A stretch of DNA of 52,616 nt from Candidatus Peribacteria bacterium. GTDB lineage: Bacteria > Patescibacteriota > Gracilibacteria > Absconditabacterales > Absconditicoccaceae. Made by a program: the position numbers and the translations under genes. Shown here in pieces: positions 9,601-21,452 of this stretch. Numbering within the stretch: position 1 is the first letter of the stretch; each line of letters opens with the position of its first letter. The notes beneath the pieces were generated by a model that was not told the DNA's origin, did not search any database, and worked only from the letters and a program-made list of their open reading frames with translations. The stretch is taken from contig JAISMG010000013.1 in NCBI GenBank assembly GCA_031276875.1, positions 1 to 52,616 on the forward strand, read 5' to 3'.

Positions 9601-11401
9601 CCACCTTTGAGGTGTCCACGGTTCCGCTGATGACAACAGAAATTCACGTATTATAATTATCGGAAACGATGGCTCATTGCTCGTTGTAGTTACTATGTAC
9701 TTCTAACGTGATTTCCCCGCTACCGTTTAACGTGATAACAGGTTTCTGAGTATCAACCACTTTCACCGTTCTGGTGATAGTTCCTACGTTGTCATCAGCA
9801 TCAATATAACGGTAATACAAAACATATTCACCAACAATTCCCGTGTTCACACTTCCACTAAACGCGTACACTGTCCCCGTTCCATCATAGTTATCGGTTC
9901 GAATGGCTCCTTGGTCGGTATATGATGCACCTACTTCCACAATCACTGTCTCACTTCCATTGAGCGTGAGGACAGGGGCAGAAGTATCAACATTCAAAAT
10001 GGTAATTTTGGCATATCCATTTCCTGGGTTTCAGACTTGTGTTCCTCCTGTAGGAGCTGGCATCGTTTCATTTCCTGCTTTCATCACAGCGTCAGTAAAA
10101 ATCTGATTGGAATAATGGTGAGAACAGACGACATCGGTAGCTGCTATAGCCATAGTACAGGTTGTAGCGTTAGAAGATGTACGTGGTGCTGTACTCGTTG
10201 CACTGATAATTGCCACTGCTCCCGTGTATCACGAGATGAACGATGAACCACCACCAGCAACAATCCAATCTGCACCTCCTCCATAATATCCCCCTCCACC
10301 TCACGCACGTTTTCCCCTTCCACCATTACCAAAACTTCCTTTTGCTATCTCTCATTCGTGTGCTCAGTTTGCAAAGCCACCTCCTGCAACTTGTGTTCCA
10401 CCATATCCTTCATAGCTACCATTATGAGTAGTAGATACACTTCATCCTACTAGTCCTCCACCATATCCAGTTCCGCTATGAGCTACACTTACAGCACCAG
10501 CACCTCCTCCTGCTACCATAATTCTTGCATTGAGAGAGGTATCTTCAAATCTCACATCGGTAGCACCTCCTCCACCTCCATTATTACTGTCTCCTTCAGT
10601 CTGTCTAGTTGTTCCACCTCCATTCCATCCTCCCTGTGCAGGAGTAGTAGCATTTGGTGAAGATAGCCCTTTCCCTCCTACATAGACAGAGAGGGTTTCT
10701 CCTTTGTGCAGGTAAAGGGTTCATTTAGTATATCATCCTCTATATTGATATATCCCTCCTTCAGCACCTCGAAGTTCTATCTGATAGTATCCATTATTAG
10801 GAGCTGTAAAAGTCTGAGGTGCTCCATTATAACTAAAATTAAAGGTATCACCGACTGCTTGTGGGGTTATGAGCATTGTTTCTTCTAAAGGTTGGATGAG
10901 GGTGTTGTCTTCTGTTGGTAAACCCTCCTCTTCGGTTGGGTTACCTATGGAGTCAAGGGGCGGTGCCCCTTGCTCGATTGTGTCAGGGCTTTGCCCTTCG
11001 TCTATGTCTTCGGTTGGGTTGTTATCCTCTGTTGGATTGGATGTATCCAGTTCCTCTTCTTCCGTTCCTGTTCAATTTTCGTCATTCGGATGCTCCACGG
11101 GGTCGTCCCTACCCGTGTCTATGGTTTCGTCTGTCGGCAAATCCCCTTCCGTTCCGTTATCTGACGAAACGTCTTCCCCCTTATCAGGGGGATTCATAAT
11201 TTGTGTTGCATCGTCTGTTTCTTCTTCTCCGACTTGTTCTTCAGCTTCTCCATTAACTTCTCAAAATAAAAGTACCTCTGAGCGTAAGGAAAAAGTAGGG
11301 GAGTGGAGGGAAGCGACTAATCGTCCACTTACTCCGATGAGCAAAGAACTGACTCCTAAAATACATTGCATAGTAATGTTTCTTCCGGATACTTGTTTCA
11401 T
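6677..11401 (-). CDS. Giant secreted protein: Gly-rich domain, 11 Ig-like repeats, SLH-like C-terminus
   Basis: 1574 aa in one frame with TGA=Gly. The order is signal-like N-terminus (MKQVSGRNITMQCILGVSS); an acidic Thr/Glu/Asp-rich linker; a glycine-rich domain of the PF12810 kind (FNYNGAPQTFTAPNNGYYQI, VYVGGKG, MVAGGGAGA, GGGGGYYGGGADW); about eleven 78-aa Ig-like repeats (DTTKPVITLNGSGEITLEV, QGASVSDNYS); the CPNGDFSPSYYDKTC module; and an SLH-like end (RAEMAKVIVVFSQLMNASR, TLAEVATILSRMLRG). Unlike its two paralogues it lacks the repeat-derived linker between NASR and the following cysteine. Likely a surface stalk or adhesin. Confidence 0.85.
7400..9990 (-). repeat. Eleven tandem 234-bp repeats encoding 78-aa Ig-like domains
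   Basis: The domain boundary (DTTKP codons) recurs about every 234 bp, near 7638, 7873, 8110, 8345, 8578, 8812, 9047, 9283, 9517, 9750 and 9985. The central copies are nearly identical at DNA level, the outer ones more diverged, suggesting recent expansion in the middle. Confidence 0.85.
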
Positions 11402-11646
11402 AATTCATAATTAAGGAGTGTAAAATACATAACTCTTTTATTATATTCCAAAAAAATTTAAACGCAAAAATTTTGCCAGTTTTTAAGGTATTTTTATCTG
11501 TATTTCTCATAAAGAAAAGACACATATATTGACTTTATTAAATTATAATTATTATATTGTTGTATATAGTCAAAGAAATTATTGAACCTTACTTTAATGA
11601 AGAAATATTGCACATAACGCCGAAATAAAAATTCTCGAAAAATCCC

Positions 11647-11674
11647 TTGCATTTCTCTAGCAAATCACTACATT
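11647..11674 (+). promoter_or_regulatory. Predicted promoter TTGCAT-N16-TACATT
   Basis: -35 TTGCAT 11647-11652, 16-base spacer, -10 TACATT 11669-11674. It is a second start point upstream of rpmC, or the promoter of a short RNA. Confidence 0.45.
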
Positions 11675-11680
11675 GTAGCC

Positions 11681-11812
11681 AACAAAGTTGTTCAAAAGCT
11701 GAACTCTACAACACATTCATCACAGAATGAGGCTAGGTTTCAGTGGGGTTTCTTCGGGGAAATGATAGCTTATAAAGCAGGCTCTCATTGACTGGAAATC
11801 AAGATTTTTTTT
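11681..11812 (+). ncRNA. Candidate small RNA or 5' leader of the L29 block
   Basis: About 130 bases starting just after a promoter, richer in G+C than the flanks. GTTGTTCA/TGAACTCTACAAC and GTTTC-TTCG-GGGAAA can pair, and an 8-T run follows at about 11805-11812. Compared by eye it is not 5S, SRP, RNase P or tmRNA. The terminator stem is weak (4-5 bp), so it may simply be leader. Confidence 0.3.
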
Positions 11813-11840
11813 CTCTTGGAAACTTTGTTTAGAAAATCTC

Positions 11841-11868
11841 TTGCATTTGATGAGGAGATGAGTATACC
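11841..11868 (+). promoter_or_regulatory. Predicted promoter of the L29-S8 ribosomal block
   Basis: TTGCAT 11841-11846, 16-base spacer, TATACC 11863-11868, about 35 bases before rpmC. Confidence 0.6.
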
Positions 11869-11903
11869 AATCACATTGTTATTTATTTGTTCTTGTACAC
11901 TAG

Positions 11904-12107
11904 ATGAAATCAAAAGCCTTTATGAATGACATCAAAGAGAAATCACCCAAAGAACTCGTTGCAATGAGAAAAAAACTCAAAGACGAACTCTTTACTCTCA
12001 AGATGAAAAATGCAATTCGCGGACTGAAAGAAACCCATTTGCTGGGAGCTCTCAGGATTAAAATTGCCAGAATAAATACGGTTTTAACTTCTAAAACGGC
12101 AAAATAA
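11904..12107 (+). CDS. rpmC: 50S ribosomal protein L29
   Basis: 67 aa, normal length for L29, with the family pattern KELVAMRKKLKDELFTLKMK and LGALRIKIARINTVL. It is first in a block L29-S17-L14-x-L24-L5-S14-S8. L16 and the genes usually upstream are absent; surface-protein DNA precedes it instead. Its stop overlaps the next start by one base (TAATG). Start at 11904; MNDIKEKSPKEL at 11922 is an alternative. Confidence 0.9.
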   Translation: MKSKAFMNDIKEKSPKELVAMRKKLKDELFTLKMKNAIRGLKETHLLGALRIKIARINTVLTSKTAK

Positions 12108-12352
12108 TGACCATTATTGGAGAAAAAAATATCAAAGAACTCATAGGAGAAGTCGTAAGCGATAAGATGCAAAAAACTCGCGTAGTGATGGTAAAAAGTG
12201 TAAAAGTGCACCCTCTCTACAACAAAAGGTTTGTAGTTCGCAAAAAGTATTACGCTCACGATGCTTCTGATAGTGCAAAACTAGGAGAAAAAGTAAAAAT
12301 CAGAGCTATTCCTCCGCTGAGTAAACTCATTAGACGAGAAATTGTAAAATAA
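12107..12352 (+). CDS. rpsQ: 30S ribosomal protein S17
   Basis: 81 aa, the usual size. The family core is clear: GEVVSDKMQKTRVVMV, HPLYNKRFVVRKKYYAHD and GEKVKIRAIPPLSK. Primary rRNA binder of the small subunit. Translationally coupled to rpmC by a one-base overlap. Confidence 0.93.
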   Translation: MTIIGEKNIKELIGEVVSDKMQKTRVVMVKSVKVHPLYNKRFVVRKKYYAHDASDSAKLGEKVKIRAIPPLSKLIRREIVK

Positions 12353-12394
12353 AGAATGTTCTTCCATTCAGTTTTTATTACTATTGCCAAGACA

Positions 12395-12772
12395 ATGCTA
12401 AAACAAGAAAGTATGGTTGTGATTGCTGATAATACGCAAGCAAAAAAAGCAAAAATAATCAGAATAGTCAAAGGAAACGCTAAAAGTGCTACCGTTGGAG
12501 ATAGAGTGGTGGTAGCAGTCAAAGACGCTACTCCTACCGCTTCAGTCAAAAAAGGTCAAGTAGTGCCCGCAGTTATCGTGAGAGTGAGAAAAGAAATCTC
12601 TCGTCCTGATGGAACCTATGTTCGCTTTGGAGATAATGCGGTGGTTTTGCTGACCAAGGATACGAAAGGAAATCTGAACCCTATTGGAAAGAGAGTCTTT
12701 GGACCGGTTGCGAGAGAACTTCGTGATTTAGGTTGGAGAAATATTACCAATATGGCGGAAGAAGTGGTATAA
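12395..12772 (+). CDS. rplN: 50S ribosomal protein L14
   Basis: 125 aa from the ATG at 12395 (MLKQESMVVIADNTQAKKAK), which matches the L14 N-terminus; the frame is open up to 12356 but the extra residues are not L14-like. Core motifs: VGDRVVVAVKDATP, VKKGQVVPAVIVRVRKE, RPDGTYVRFGDNAVVL and IGKRVFGPVARELRD. Confidence 0.93.
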   Translation: MLKQESMVVIADNTQAKKAKIIRIVKGNAKSATVGDRVVVAVKDATPTASVKKGQVVPAVIVRVRKEISRPDGTYVRFGDNAVVLLTKDTKGNLNPIGKRVFGPVARELRDLGWRNITNMAEEVV

Positions 12773-12803
12773 AAAATTATTTATCTCTTAAATCTCTCAC
12801 AAT

Positions 12804-13241
12804 ATGACAGAACAGAACAAATGAAACTTCTTGAAAAAAGGAGCTACAAAATGGATAGGGGTGATAGTCATTCTTATACTCATTGCAGTAGGATATGTGA
12901 TATTGAGAGAGCCATCAAAAATTGTGAAGTTGGGATTGATTGTTCCACTTTCGTGAGAAAATGCAGAATGGGGAAATGAAGTCTTAAAGCTATATACAGA
13001 TGAAGTGAATAAATTTAATGCTTCACACCAAAGGAAAAAAGTTGAGTTAGTGGTAGTCCATAATGAAAAATGTAAAGGAGATAAAGGAATAAACGCACAT
13101 TCATACTTTGATGATAGCGAAGTGAAACGTATTACACGACCTGATTGCATAGAAAGTCTTGATTATGAAGAGATTGCAAAACAAGCAATGATTGATATAG
13201 AAGTGGACTTCACTATGGAATGAAATTATAGTACCAAATAA
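12804..13241 (+). CDS. Membrane-anchored periplasmic-binding-protein fragment
   Basis: 145 aa. A short basic N-terminus and one hydrophobic segment (IGVIVILILIAVGYVIL) precede KLGLIVPLSGENAEWGNEVL, which looks like the first strand and helix of a type I periplasmic binding protein (Peripla_BP_6). Only the first lobe start is present where such proteins run about 350 aa, and the last 60 residues are not recognisable. It interrupts the normally contiguous L14-L24 pair in the same orientation. It may be a truncated insertion or a small stand-alone protein. TGA encodes Gly in LSGENAEWG. Confidence 0.65.
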
Positions 13242-13284
13242 AATTCTATATATTATTCAGATTTATTTATCTATTACAATTCAG

Positions 13285-13575
13285 ATGAAAAAGATAAAAA
13301 AAGCAGACCCGGTTATCGTGATAGCAGGGAAACACAAAGGAAGCATTTCCACGGTGGAAAAAGTAGTCGATGACTTCATCTACCTCAAAGATGTGAATGT
13401 AGTCAAAAAGGCAAAAAAAGGAGAGGGATTTGTCAAAAAAACCTTACCTTTGCACATCTCTAACGTTGCCTATTACCTTGCCGACCAAAAATCGCCGACC
13501 AAAATCTGAATTGAACTCACCTCCAAAGGAAAAAAAGTCAGAATTGCCAAAAAAACTGGAAAATCCATTGATTAG
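13285..13575 (+). CDS. rplX: 50S ribosomal protein L24
   Basis: 96 aa, shown by the KOW motif DPVIVIAGKHKGSISTVEKV and GFVKKTLPLHISNV. A TGA=Gly in KIGIELTSKGKK carries the frame to a TAG at 13573; without it the protein would lose its conserved C-terminus. L24 initiates 50S assembly. Confidence 0.92.
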
Positions 13576-13599
13576 TTTTAATTAGATGTTTCAATTGAA

Positions 13600-14124
13600 A
13601 TGAAAAAAGCTGAACTGTACCAAAAGATGAAAGAAAAACTTCATCTCACCAACATTAATGAAACCCCTAAAATCGATAAAGTCGTTGTCGCAATGGGAAT
13701 TGGTTCTCTCGTTACGAGAAAAGGACACAAAGACTTTGAAGAGTTTGAAAAAAATCTCAAAACCATTACGGGTCAAAAATCTCATCTCTGCAAGTCCAAA
13801 AAATCCATTTCCAACTTCAAGTTGCGTGAAGGATTACCAGTAATGCTCAAAACTACTTTGAGAAAAGAAAGAGCATTGGACTTCCTCGAAAGAGTAGCCA
13901 AATTGGTATTGCCGAGAATGAGAGATTTTACGGGGATTTCCAAAAGAAGTTTTGACCCAAAGGGGAACCTTAACTTTGGGATAGTCAATTACGCTATCTT
14001 CCCAGAATTTGGAGCTGATGAAGTGTCGCTTCCTATGGGACTGCAAATTACCGTGGTTTCTACTGCTGGTACACCAGAGAAAGCCCAAGCTTTCCTTGAA
14101 GAGCTAGGATTTATCTTCAAATAA
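13600..14124 (+). CDS. rplE: 50S ribosomal protein L5
   Basis: 174 aa, near the family norm of about 180. Recognised from [67 protein letters not shown] and the closing [12 protein letters not shown]. Binds 5S rRNA. Starts 24 bases after rplX. Contains a copy of AAAAGCTGA in its second to fifth codons. Confidence 0.95.
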   Translation: MKKAELYQKMKEKLHLTNINETPKIDKVVVAMGIGSLVTRKGHKDFEEFEKNLKTITGQKSHLCKSKKSISNFKLREGLPVMLKTTLRKERALDFLERVAKLVLPRMRDFTGISKRSFDPKGNLNFGIVNYAIFPEFGADEVSLPMGLQITVVSTAGTPEKAQAFLEELGFIFK

Positions 14125-14152
14125 TTCTTTATTATCATTATACAAACTGCTA

Positions 14153-14368
14153 ATGGCAAGAGCTGCATTAAAATCCAGACAATCACAAATGTATGAAAAG
14201 AGGTTTACCGAAGGGAAAGCCCTCAAACGCCCTACCAAATTCTACAATAGATGTAGACTATGCGGAAGGTCAAAAGCGTACGTAAGAGATTTTGGTATTT
14301 GTAGGGTATGTTTGAGAAAATATGCCAGAGAAGGTCTCATTATGGGACTAAGAAAAGCAAGCTGGTAA
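14153..14368 (+). CDS. rpsN: 30S ribosomal protein S14, zinc-binding type
   Basis: 71 aa. The short, zinc-ribbon form: [20 protein letters not shown] supplies the CxxC...CxxC ligands, followed by [18 protein letters not shown], the standard S14 terminus. Confidence 0.93.
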   Translation: MARAALKSRQSQMYEKRFTEGKALKRPTKFYNRCRLCGRSKAYVRDFGICRVCLRKYAREGLIMGLRKASW

Positions 14369-14386
14369 AACTTTATTCTTTAATCA

Positions 14387-14800
14387 ATGTTGATTATGAG
14401 TTATGTAAATGCACCAATCCACGATTTACTTATCAGGATTAAAAATGCATATATGGCAAGGAAAGCCACCGTTGAAGGCGTAGTGTTTTCCAAATTTAAA
14501 GTAAAAGTATTGGATTTACTCAAGGAGTACCATTTTATCAATGACTATCACGTAGGAGAAAATGGAGCCAAAAAAACGCTGACCATTCATCTGCATACGG
14601 TGAAAGACCCTGTGAATGATATTCCAGAAGTGAAATTTTATTCTAGACCTTCTCGCCCTCGATATGTAGGATACAAACAGTTGCAAACCGTTGCAGGAGG
14701 AAAAGGAATAGGAATTATTTCTACCAATCAAGGACTCTTGCCTGTGCACGTAGCCAAACAGAAAAAACTAGGAGGCGAATTGATTGCTGAGATTTATTAG
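14387..14800 (+). CDS. rpsH: 30S ribosomal protein S8
   Basis: 137 aa (134 if the ATG at 14396, MSYVNAPIHDLLIRIKN, is the true start, which fits S8 better). Family landmarks: HDLLIRIKNAYMA, FYSRPSRPRYVGYKQL, GGKGIGIISTNQGLL and GGELIAEIY. Last gene of the block: L6, which usually follows, is absent. A T-rich hairpin lies downstream. Confidence 0.93.
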   Translation: MLIMSYVNAPIHDLLIRIKNAYMARKATVEGVVFSKFKVKVLDLLKEYHFINDYHVGENGAKKTLTIHLHTVKDPVNDIPEVKFYSRPSRPRYVGYKQLQTVAGGKGIGIISTNQGLLPVHVAKQKKLGGELIAEIY

Positions 14801-14834
14801 TAATAGTAGTGATTTGTAAAAGAAAAAATGCTCG

Positions 14835-14854
14835 AAAAATCGGGGATTTTTTTT
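14835..14854 (+). terminator. Possible intrinsic terminator after rpsH
   Basis: AAAAATC (14835-14841), GGG loop, GATTTTT (14845-14851) then further T. The stem is A/T-rich, so strength is uncertain. Confidence 0.4.
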
Positions 14855-14986
14855 CTTCACTGGCTAATGCATAGGAAATCCTTATACTCAGCTTTGTGTA
14901 TCTTTTTTCAGCTTTATTTTGCTCTTTAATTTTATTGTTCCTTTCAGCCTTATGCCTGCTATTTAGCTTTATCTTTTCTTCAACCT

Positions 14987-16270
14987 ATGCTTTCTCTGTA
15001 TCTTCATATTCCTTTTTGTTCCTCCGTGTGTCCGTATTGTTCGTTTTCTGTCCTCGAAAAGCAATCCTATGCGACTATCCAAGCCTACCTTACGCAATTA
15101 CACGCAGAAATTGATGCCTATGGTCAGCTTTTCCCTCGTGCTGAAATTAAATCGGTCTATTTCTGAGGTGGAACGCCAAATTTACTCGGTTCAACAGAAA
15201 TTATCAAGCTGATGAACCATATTGAACAAGTGTTTGATTGTAGTCAATTGGCAGAATTGAGTATCGAATGCAATCCGTTTCCTGCTGACAATGTACTGTC
15301 TTTTGTAGCGAAACTCAATACCGTATATGCGAAGTATCCCAGAATGAGATACAGTTTTGGTATACAGAGTTTTGATAATGGGGTGTTGGCTCAGGCGGGA
15401 CGTCCGTATACGTTTCCGGGAATGGTGGACTTTTTGCGTTCCTTGCAACCTTTGAAACAGGAACATAACATTTTCAATCTGGATTTCATCGCATTTGGCA
15501 AATTCAATCAAACCAAAAAAGGGCATTCCCAGCTCTGGACTCCGTCAGCTTTACAATTTTTTTCTTCACTGGCAAATGCTCAGTTTGCAGACAGTTTCTC
15601 ACTGTATACGCTAGAGCTTTTTGAACATCAGAAATGGAAAATAGCAGAAAAAGCTGTTTTACGCCAGCAGGGATGTTTGGGGACAGAGGAAGAAGTGGAT
15701 GCGGAATTTCAGCTGTTGAAAGCTCTTCTTTTGGACGCAGGATATGTGAGATATGAGATTTCCAATTTTTCGTTGATTTCGAGGTCAAGTATTCACAATA
15801 GAGTCTACCGAGAAATGGAAAATTATTTGGGATTGGGACTGTATGCTTCGTCATTTTTGCGTGGAGATAGTGTTTATTTTTCTCCGTGGAAAGAAAAAAT
15901 GCAACCCCTCTTTCCTTCTCTTGAAACAAACGAAACGTATACGGGAGTAAGGTTTACCAATACTCCGTATCTGCCGAAATATCTCACTGGAGAAAGAATA
16001 AGTGCAGAAACTGTGCAATGGCTTTCGCCGATGGATATGTTGATTGAAACGTTTTTTCTTGCGATAAGAACTGACCGTGGGATTGAAGATAGTACGCCAT
16101 TTATTCCCGTATTGGTAGCGGATTATGAACAAAAATTGCACGCTTATGCTCAGGAAGGCTATCTGACGTTTAAGTCCATTTCTCCTACCTCCAAAAACGG
16201 ATTTCGCCTGACTGATAAAGGAATGGATTGTGCAAATGCGTTAATTACTGAGTTATTGGCACAAGTGTAA
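14987..16270 (+). CDS. hemW: HemW-like radical SAM protein
   Basis: 427 aa in one frame from ATG 14987. The N-terminus LSLYLHIPFCSSVCPYCSF contains the CxxxCxxC 4Fe-4S motif (C11, C15, C18) in the HemW context, and VYFGGGTPN follows, with the first Gly of GGG encoded by TGA. YSFGIQSFDNGVL and a degenerate HemW C-terminal half (YEISNFS, YLGLGLYASSF, TDKGMD) are present. HemW is a heme-handling relative of coproporphyrinogen III dehydrogenase; no other heme genes are nearby, so substrate is open. Confidence 0.85.
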
Positions 16271-16480
16271 GAAAATCATTATTTGATACATTTTTCAATA
16301 CTTCGCGTGAGTGTAGATTTTACTTCAAAAGTACAAAGGGATTGGCAAGAACCTCAATGCTATTTTTTTACTTGCATTCTTGAGGTGGATTATAATTTAA
16401 CTTTTACACATTTTTTCTTGTAGTTGTTCAGCTTTTTCTTATGCTATACTTAATGAACTTTTTTATCTTCTTTCCTCAAA
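16271..16480. promoter_or_regulatory. atpD upstream region with imperfect inverted repeat
   Basis: ACCTCAATGC and GCATTCTTGAGGT form an imperfect inverted repeat (about 16350-16386) ahead of TATAAT (16391-16396). A second TATACT-like box sits at about 16444. A copy of the TCAGCTTTT motif is at 16428-16436. This is presumably the atpD promoter region. Confidence 0.4.
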
Positions 16481-17890
<1,410 letters not shown>

Positions 17891-18056
17891 TGAAATTTCT
17901 TTGTTTTCACTTTTTCTCATATGTTTATCACTAAGCAGAATAAGAGATACAAGTTTCTATTTTCTCCACGAAAATTTGCAAAAAATCATATTCTGAATAT
18001 AATAGAAGGAGAATTAAAAAACTTATTCTTCCTTCTTTACTTCATACTATCCTCTG

Positions 18057-21000
18057 ATGCCTCTTTCCAAACAAGAATGCCAAACTCAGCTCGAAACTCA
18101 ATACCTTAAGGACTTTTCTCAAAGTAGTAATATTTCTAAACTTACAAGTGATGCTCGAGGAACAGGAAAAGCTGATTGTATGTCACAGATTGGATGAGCT
18201 ACTGCTGTTAATACGCTTTTACAGCAGATTGTACGTAATAAACCTCAGCACGGAGCAGCTCCCACTCCTTCTCAGCCTTCACATACTCCCTCTCAGGCTT
18301 CTGGTCAAACTTCTCATCAATCTCCTACTGCTACTGTTCCCACAACTCCTTCTAAAACGACTACACAACAGGCTACTCCCAATAGTTTTGAAGCGGGACG
18401 AGAACAGTTCGTCGGAGGAGCAAAATTGGTAGGACAATATGTATTGATAACCCTTTTAATCGTGATTGGACTCAGAATTTTATGGATATTATTAGAAAAA
18501 GCTTGCAGATACGGCTATGCATTTTTCAATTCTCATAGATTGATTTTTCTCAAAGTGCTGTTACCCAGAGGAGACGGGAAAGCTGACCGTGAACAGGAAA
18601 AAGAAATTGCCAAAGATATGAAAGAAAAAATCTGAAGAATGTCCCAAGTCTTCAATAATCTTCACAAAATGGGAGATATCAGCACCTATGAAAAACTGAT
18701 GGGAAAACTTTTTGGAAAACAAAAATTAGTTCTCGTTTACCAATATGAAAATGGACAGATTAACTGTTTAGTTGGAACATATCCAGAATATCAACATATG
18801 GTAGAAAGTGCGATTGCTTCTCAGTATGCTTCCTCTTCCATCGAAAGAGTTGCAAGACCCAAATTTTTCACAAAAAAATATCACGATGTGGAAGTGTTAG
18901 AACCAGAAAAAGACTCGCTTTATACGATAAAACTTTATAAAAATGTCCCCGATGACCCTATCAATAATATTCTCGATTCGATAGGAAAAGTCTCTACAGA
19001 AGATACCGTGAATATTATTATTGTGGTGAAACCTGAGTCTTCCAGTTTCAATAAAAGAAGGCAAGTAGCAGCAGATAGATTATATAAAAATCTCGACCTC
19101 TACGAAACCAAATGGCGACATTGGAAAAACCTACTCCAACCGCGAAAAATATTCAGCTTTCTTTTTTACTGACCCAGTGACAAATTAGTTTCCAGCAAAA
19201 AGGAAGAAGATACGGTAACAATGGTAAGAATGGTGAAAGCCAAAGAAGATAGTAGAAATGCAATGGGTGAAGAAGCTGCCAATCCCACTTTCCGTTCAAC
19301 CATTTTACTAGTGGCGTCCTCCAATACCCCCGGTACACCGAGGCAAATCCTCAACAATTTGGAAAGTGCTTACAATGTCTATAGTGATGAATACAGCAAC
19401 ACGTTGGGCGTATCCAATATCAAACACGACGTGTTCAATTTTATCTACATTCCGCTTTGGATGATAGGAGTGAATATGTATTTGGCGGGATTTTTTGCGA
19501 AACATTCCTATTTCTCGACCAATGAATTAACTTCGCTCTATCATTTCCCCGATGGTACGTACAATCGTTCGCCAGCCATTGAGCGAATGCAATACAAAGT
19601 CGTTGCTCCGCCTTCCAATCTGCCTTCTTTCAGCGATGATAATCGAAATGGACGTGTGATTTCTGGAATTTTGGCGGAAAATTTCAAAAAAGGGAATTTA
19701 TCTGCTATCCTCAAAGATTACGAACATACACGAGCAGTTGGTTCTAGAACAGAAACAGTAGAAATAGAAGGAAAAGACTGACAAAAAACTACAGAAGAAA
19801 AGAAAATCAGAGGATATAAAACCTACAAAGACGGAGTACTGCTTGGCGTGAATATTTACAGAAATGTATATTCTCCTGTATATATCAAAAGAGAAGATAG
19901 AACCAGACACCAATATTGTATCGGAAAATCAGGTACAGGAAAATCCGTGTTTCTCCAAACGCTTGCGAGACAGGATATTTGGAATGGGGATGGATTGTGT
20001 TTGATAGACCCGCACGGAGATTTGGCAGAAGATATGCTTGCCTATGTTCCCAAAGAAAAAGCAAAAGATGTAGTGTATTTCGAGGCAGGTGATGAGGAAA
20101 GACCGATGGGACTTAATCTTTACGAAATCGATAATCTTGACCAAGCCGATAGAACGGTTAACGACGCTACAGAAATTTTTCTCAAGATGTTCTGACCAGA
20201 AATCTTCTGACCGAGAATTCAGGAATATTTCAAATATGGAAGTCTCACGTTATTAGAAGATTTTGAAGATAGACCGACCTTACTTGACGTTACCAGACTT
20301 TTTACTGATGATGGATATAGAGAATTTAAACTCAAAAAAGTGACGAATGCGGTGGTTCGTAATTGGCGAGAAAAGACCTATAATGCGATGGGAGACAGAG
20401 AAAAACAGGAGATTATTCCGTACTTCTCTTCAAAGTTCGTTTCTTTCAATACCAATAGACTTATCCGTAACATTATCGGGCAAACCAAATCAGCGTTCAA
20501 ATTTGATGAAATTATGAATACCCAAAAAATTCTGCTTATCAATCTTTCCAAAGGTAAAATTGGAGAAATGAATGCACAATTGCTCGGAATGATTATTGTA
20601 TCCAAAATTTATAATGCTGCGATGGCGAGAGCTTCGATGGACGCCAAAGACAGAAAAGACTTTTATCTCTATGTCGATGAATTCCAAAATTTTGTGTCAG
20701 GAACGTTTGCAGATATTCTCTCAGAAGCCAGAAAATACAGACTTGGATTGATTATGGCTCACCAATATATTGCTCAGCTTGACCCTGCGAAAGGATTAGG
20801 AGATGCAGGAGGTGGAAAATCTGACGTAAAAGCAGCGGTATTTGGAAACGTGGGAACGATGATGTCCTTTAAAGTCGGTGCTCCCGATGCTGAGTTTCTG
20901 GAAAAAGAATATTCGCCCGTACTTTGACCTCAAGACATTGTAGGGATTGCCAATTATAAAGCATATATCAAGCTGAATATCGATAACTCTACCACGCGTG

Positions 21001-21317
21001 TATTCAGTATGAATTCCATCTTTACAAAAGACTACCAAAATAAAAAGATTGTCCCTATTTTGAAAGAATATTCCGCTAAAAAATATGGAAGAAGGAGAGA
21101 ATTTGTTGACGCAGAAACCAGAGCGAGATTAGGTTTGAGTATTGATGAAGCCGCTTTACCAGAAAATCCTGAAGGGACTACTGCTTCCGATGAACCATCT
21201 TCTGCTGAAGCTCCTGTTTCTGAGGCGTCTTCTGTTTCCGAAGTTGCTTCTGAACCTTCCGTTGTTCCTTCTGCTGAGACAGTGCCTGTTGAAACGCCTG
21301 CTCCATCAGCGACGTAA
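18057..21317 (+). CDS. T4SS-type / HerA-like ATPase with TM segment
   Basis: 1086 aa when five or more TGA codons are read as Gly. The N-terminal 120 residues are Pro/Ser/Thr-rich, then one membrane segment (VGQYVLITLLIVIGLRILWI, about 123-143). A C-terminal ATPase domain has Walker A GKSGTGKS (near 623-631), LIDPHGDLAEDML, and Walker B FYLYVDEFQ (869-877). AHQYIAQL and the later FGNVGTMMSFKVGAPDAEFL are typical of VirD4/TraG/VirB4-like DUF87 ATPases common in CPR genomes. The tail is Ala/Pro/Ser/Glu-rich. Likely a membrane-bound conjugation or DNA/protein-export motor; no other T4SS genes flank it. Confidence 0.82.
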
Positions 21318-21452
21318 TAATGTAGTCCTTTTACTCTGCATACTTTCCTCTGTTTTCTCTTTATGTTCCAAATCTTTTACGTATTGTTTTTATAAGATAC
21401 ATACGTATAGTTGCTAGTACTCTCATTATTACTCCTTAAAAAATCAGACACA

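Larger units (their letters stand above)
11402..11903. other. 500-bp intergenic region between giant surface gene and rpmC
   Basis: No plausible coding frame. The first 200 bases are very A/T-rich. Two near-identical promoter elements follow (11647-11674 and 11841-11868), both TTGCAT with a 16-base spacer. The sequence between them is less A/T-rich and could be a short RNA or the rpmC leader. Confidence 0.55.

Noticed and set aside
17921-18109. 62-aa ORF between atpD and the T4SS ATPase
   Set aside because: It overlaps the start of the much better supported ATPase gene in another frame and shows no family pattern.
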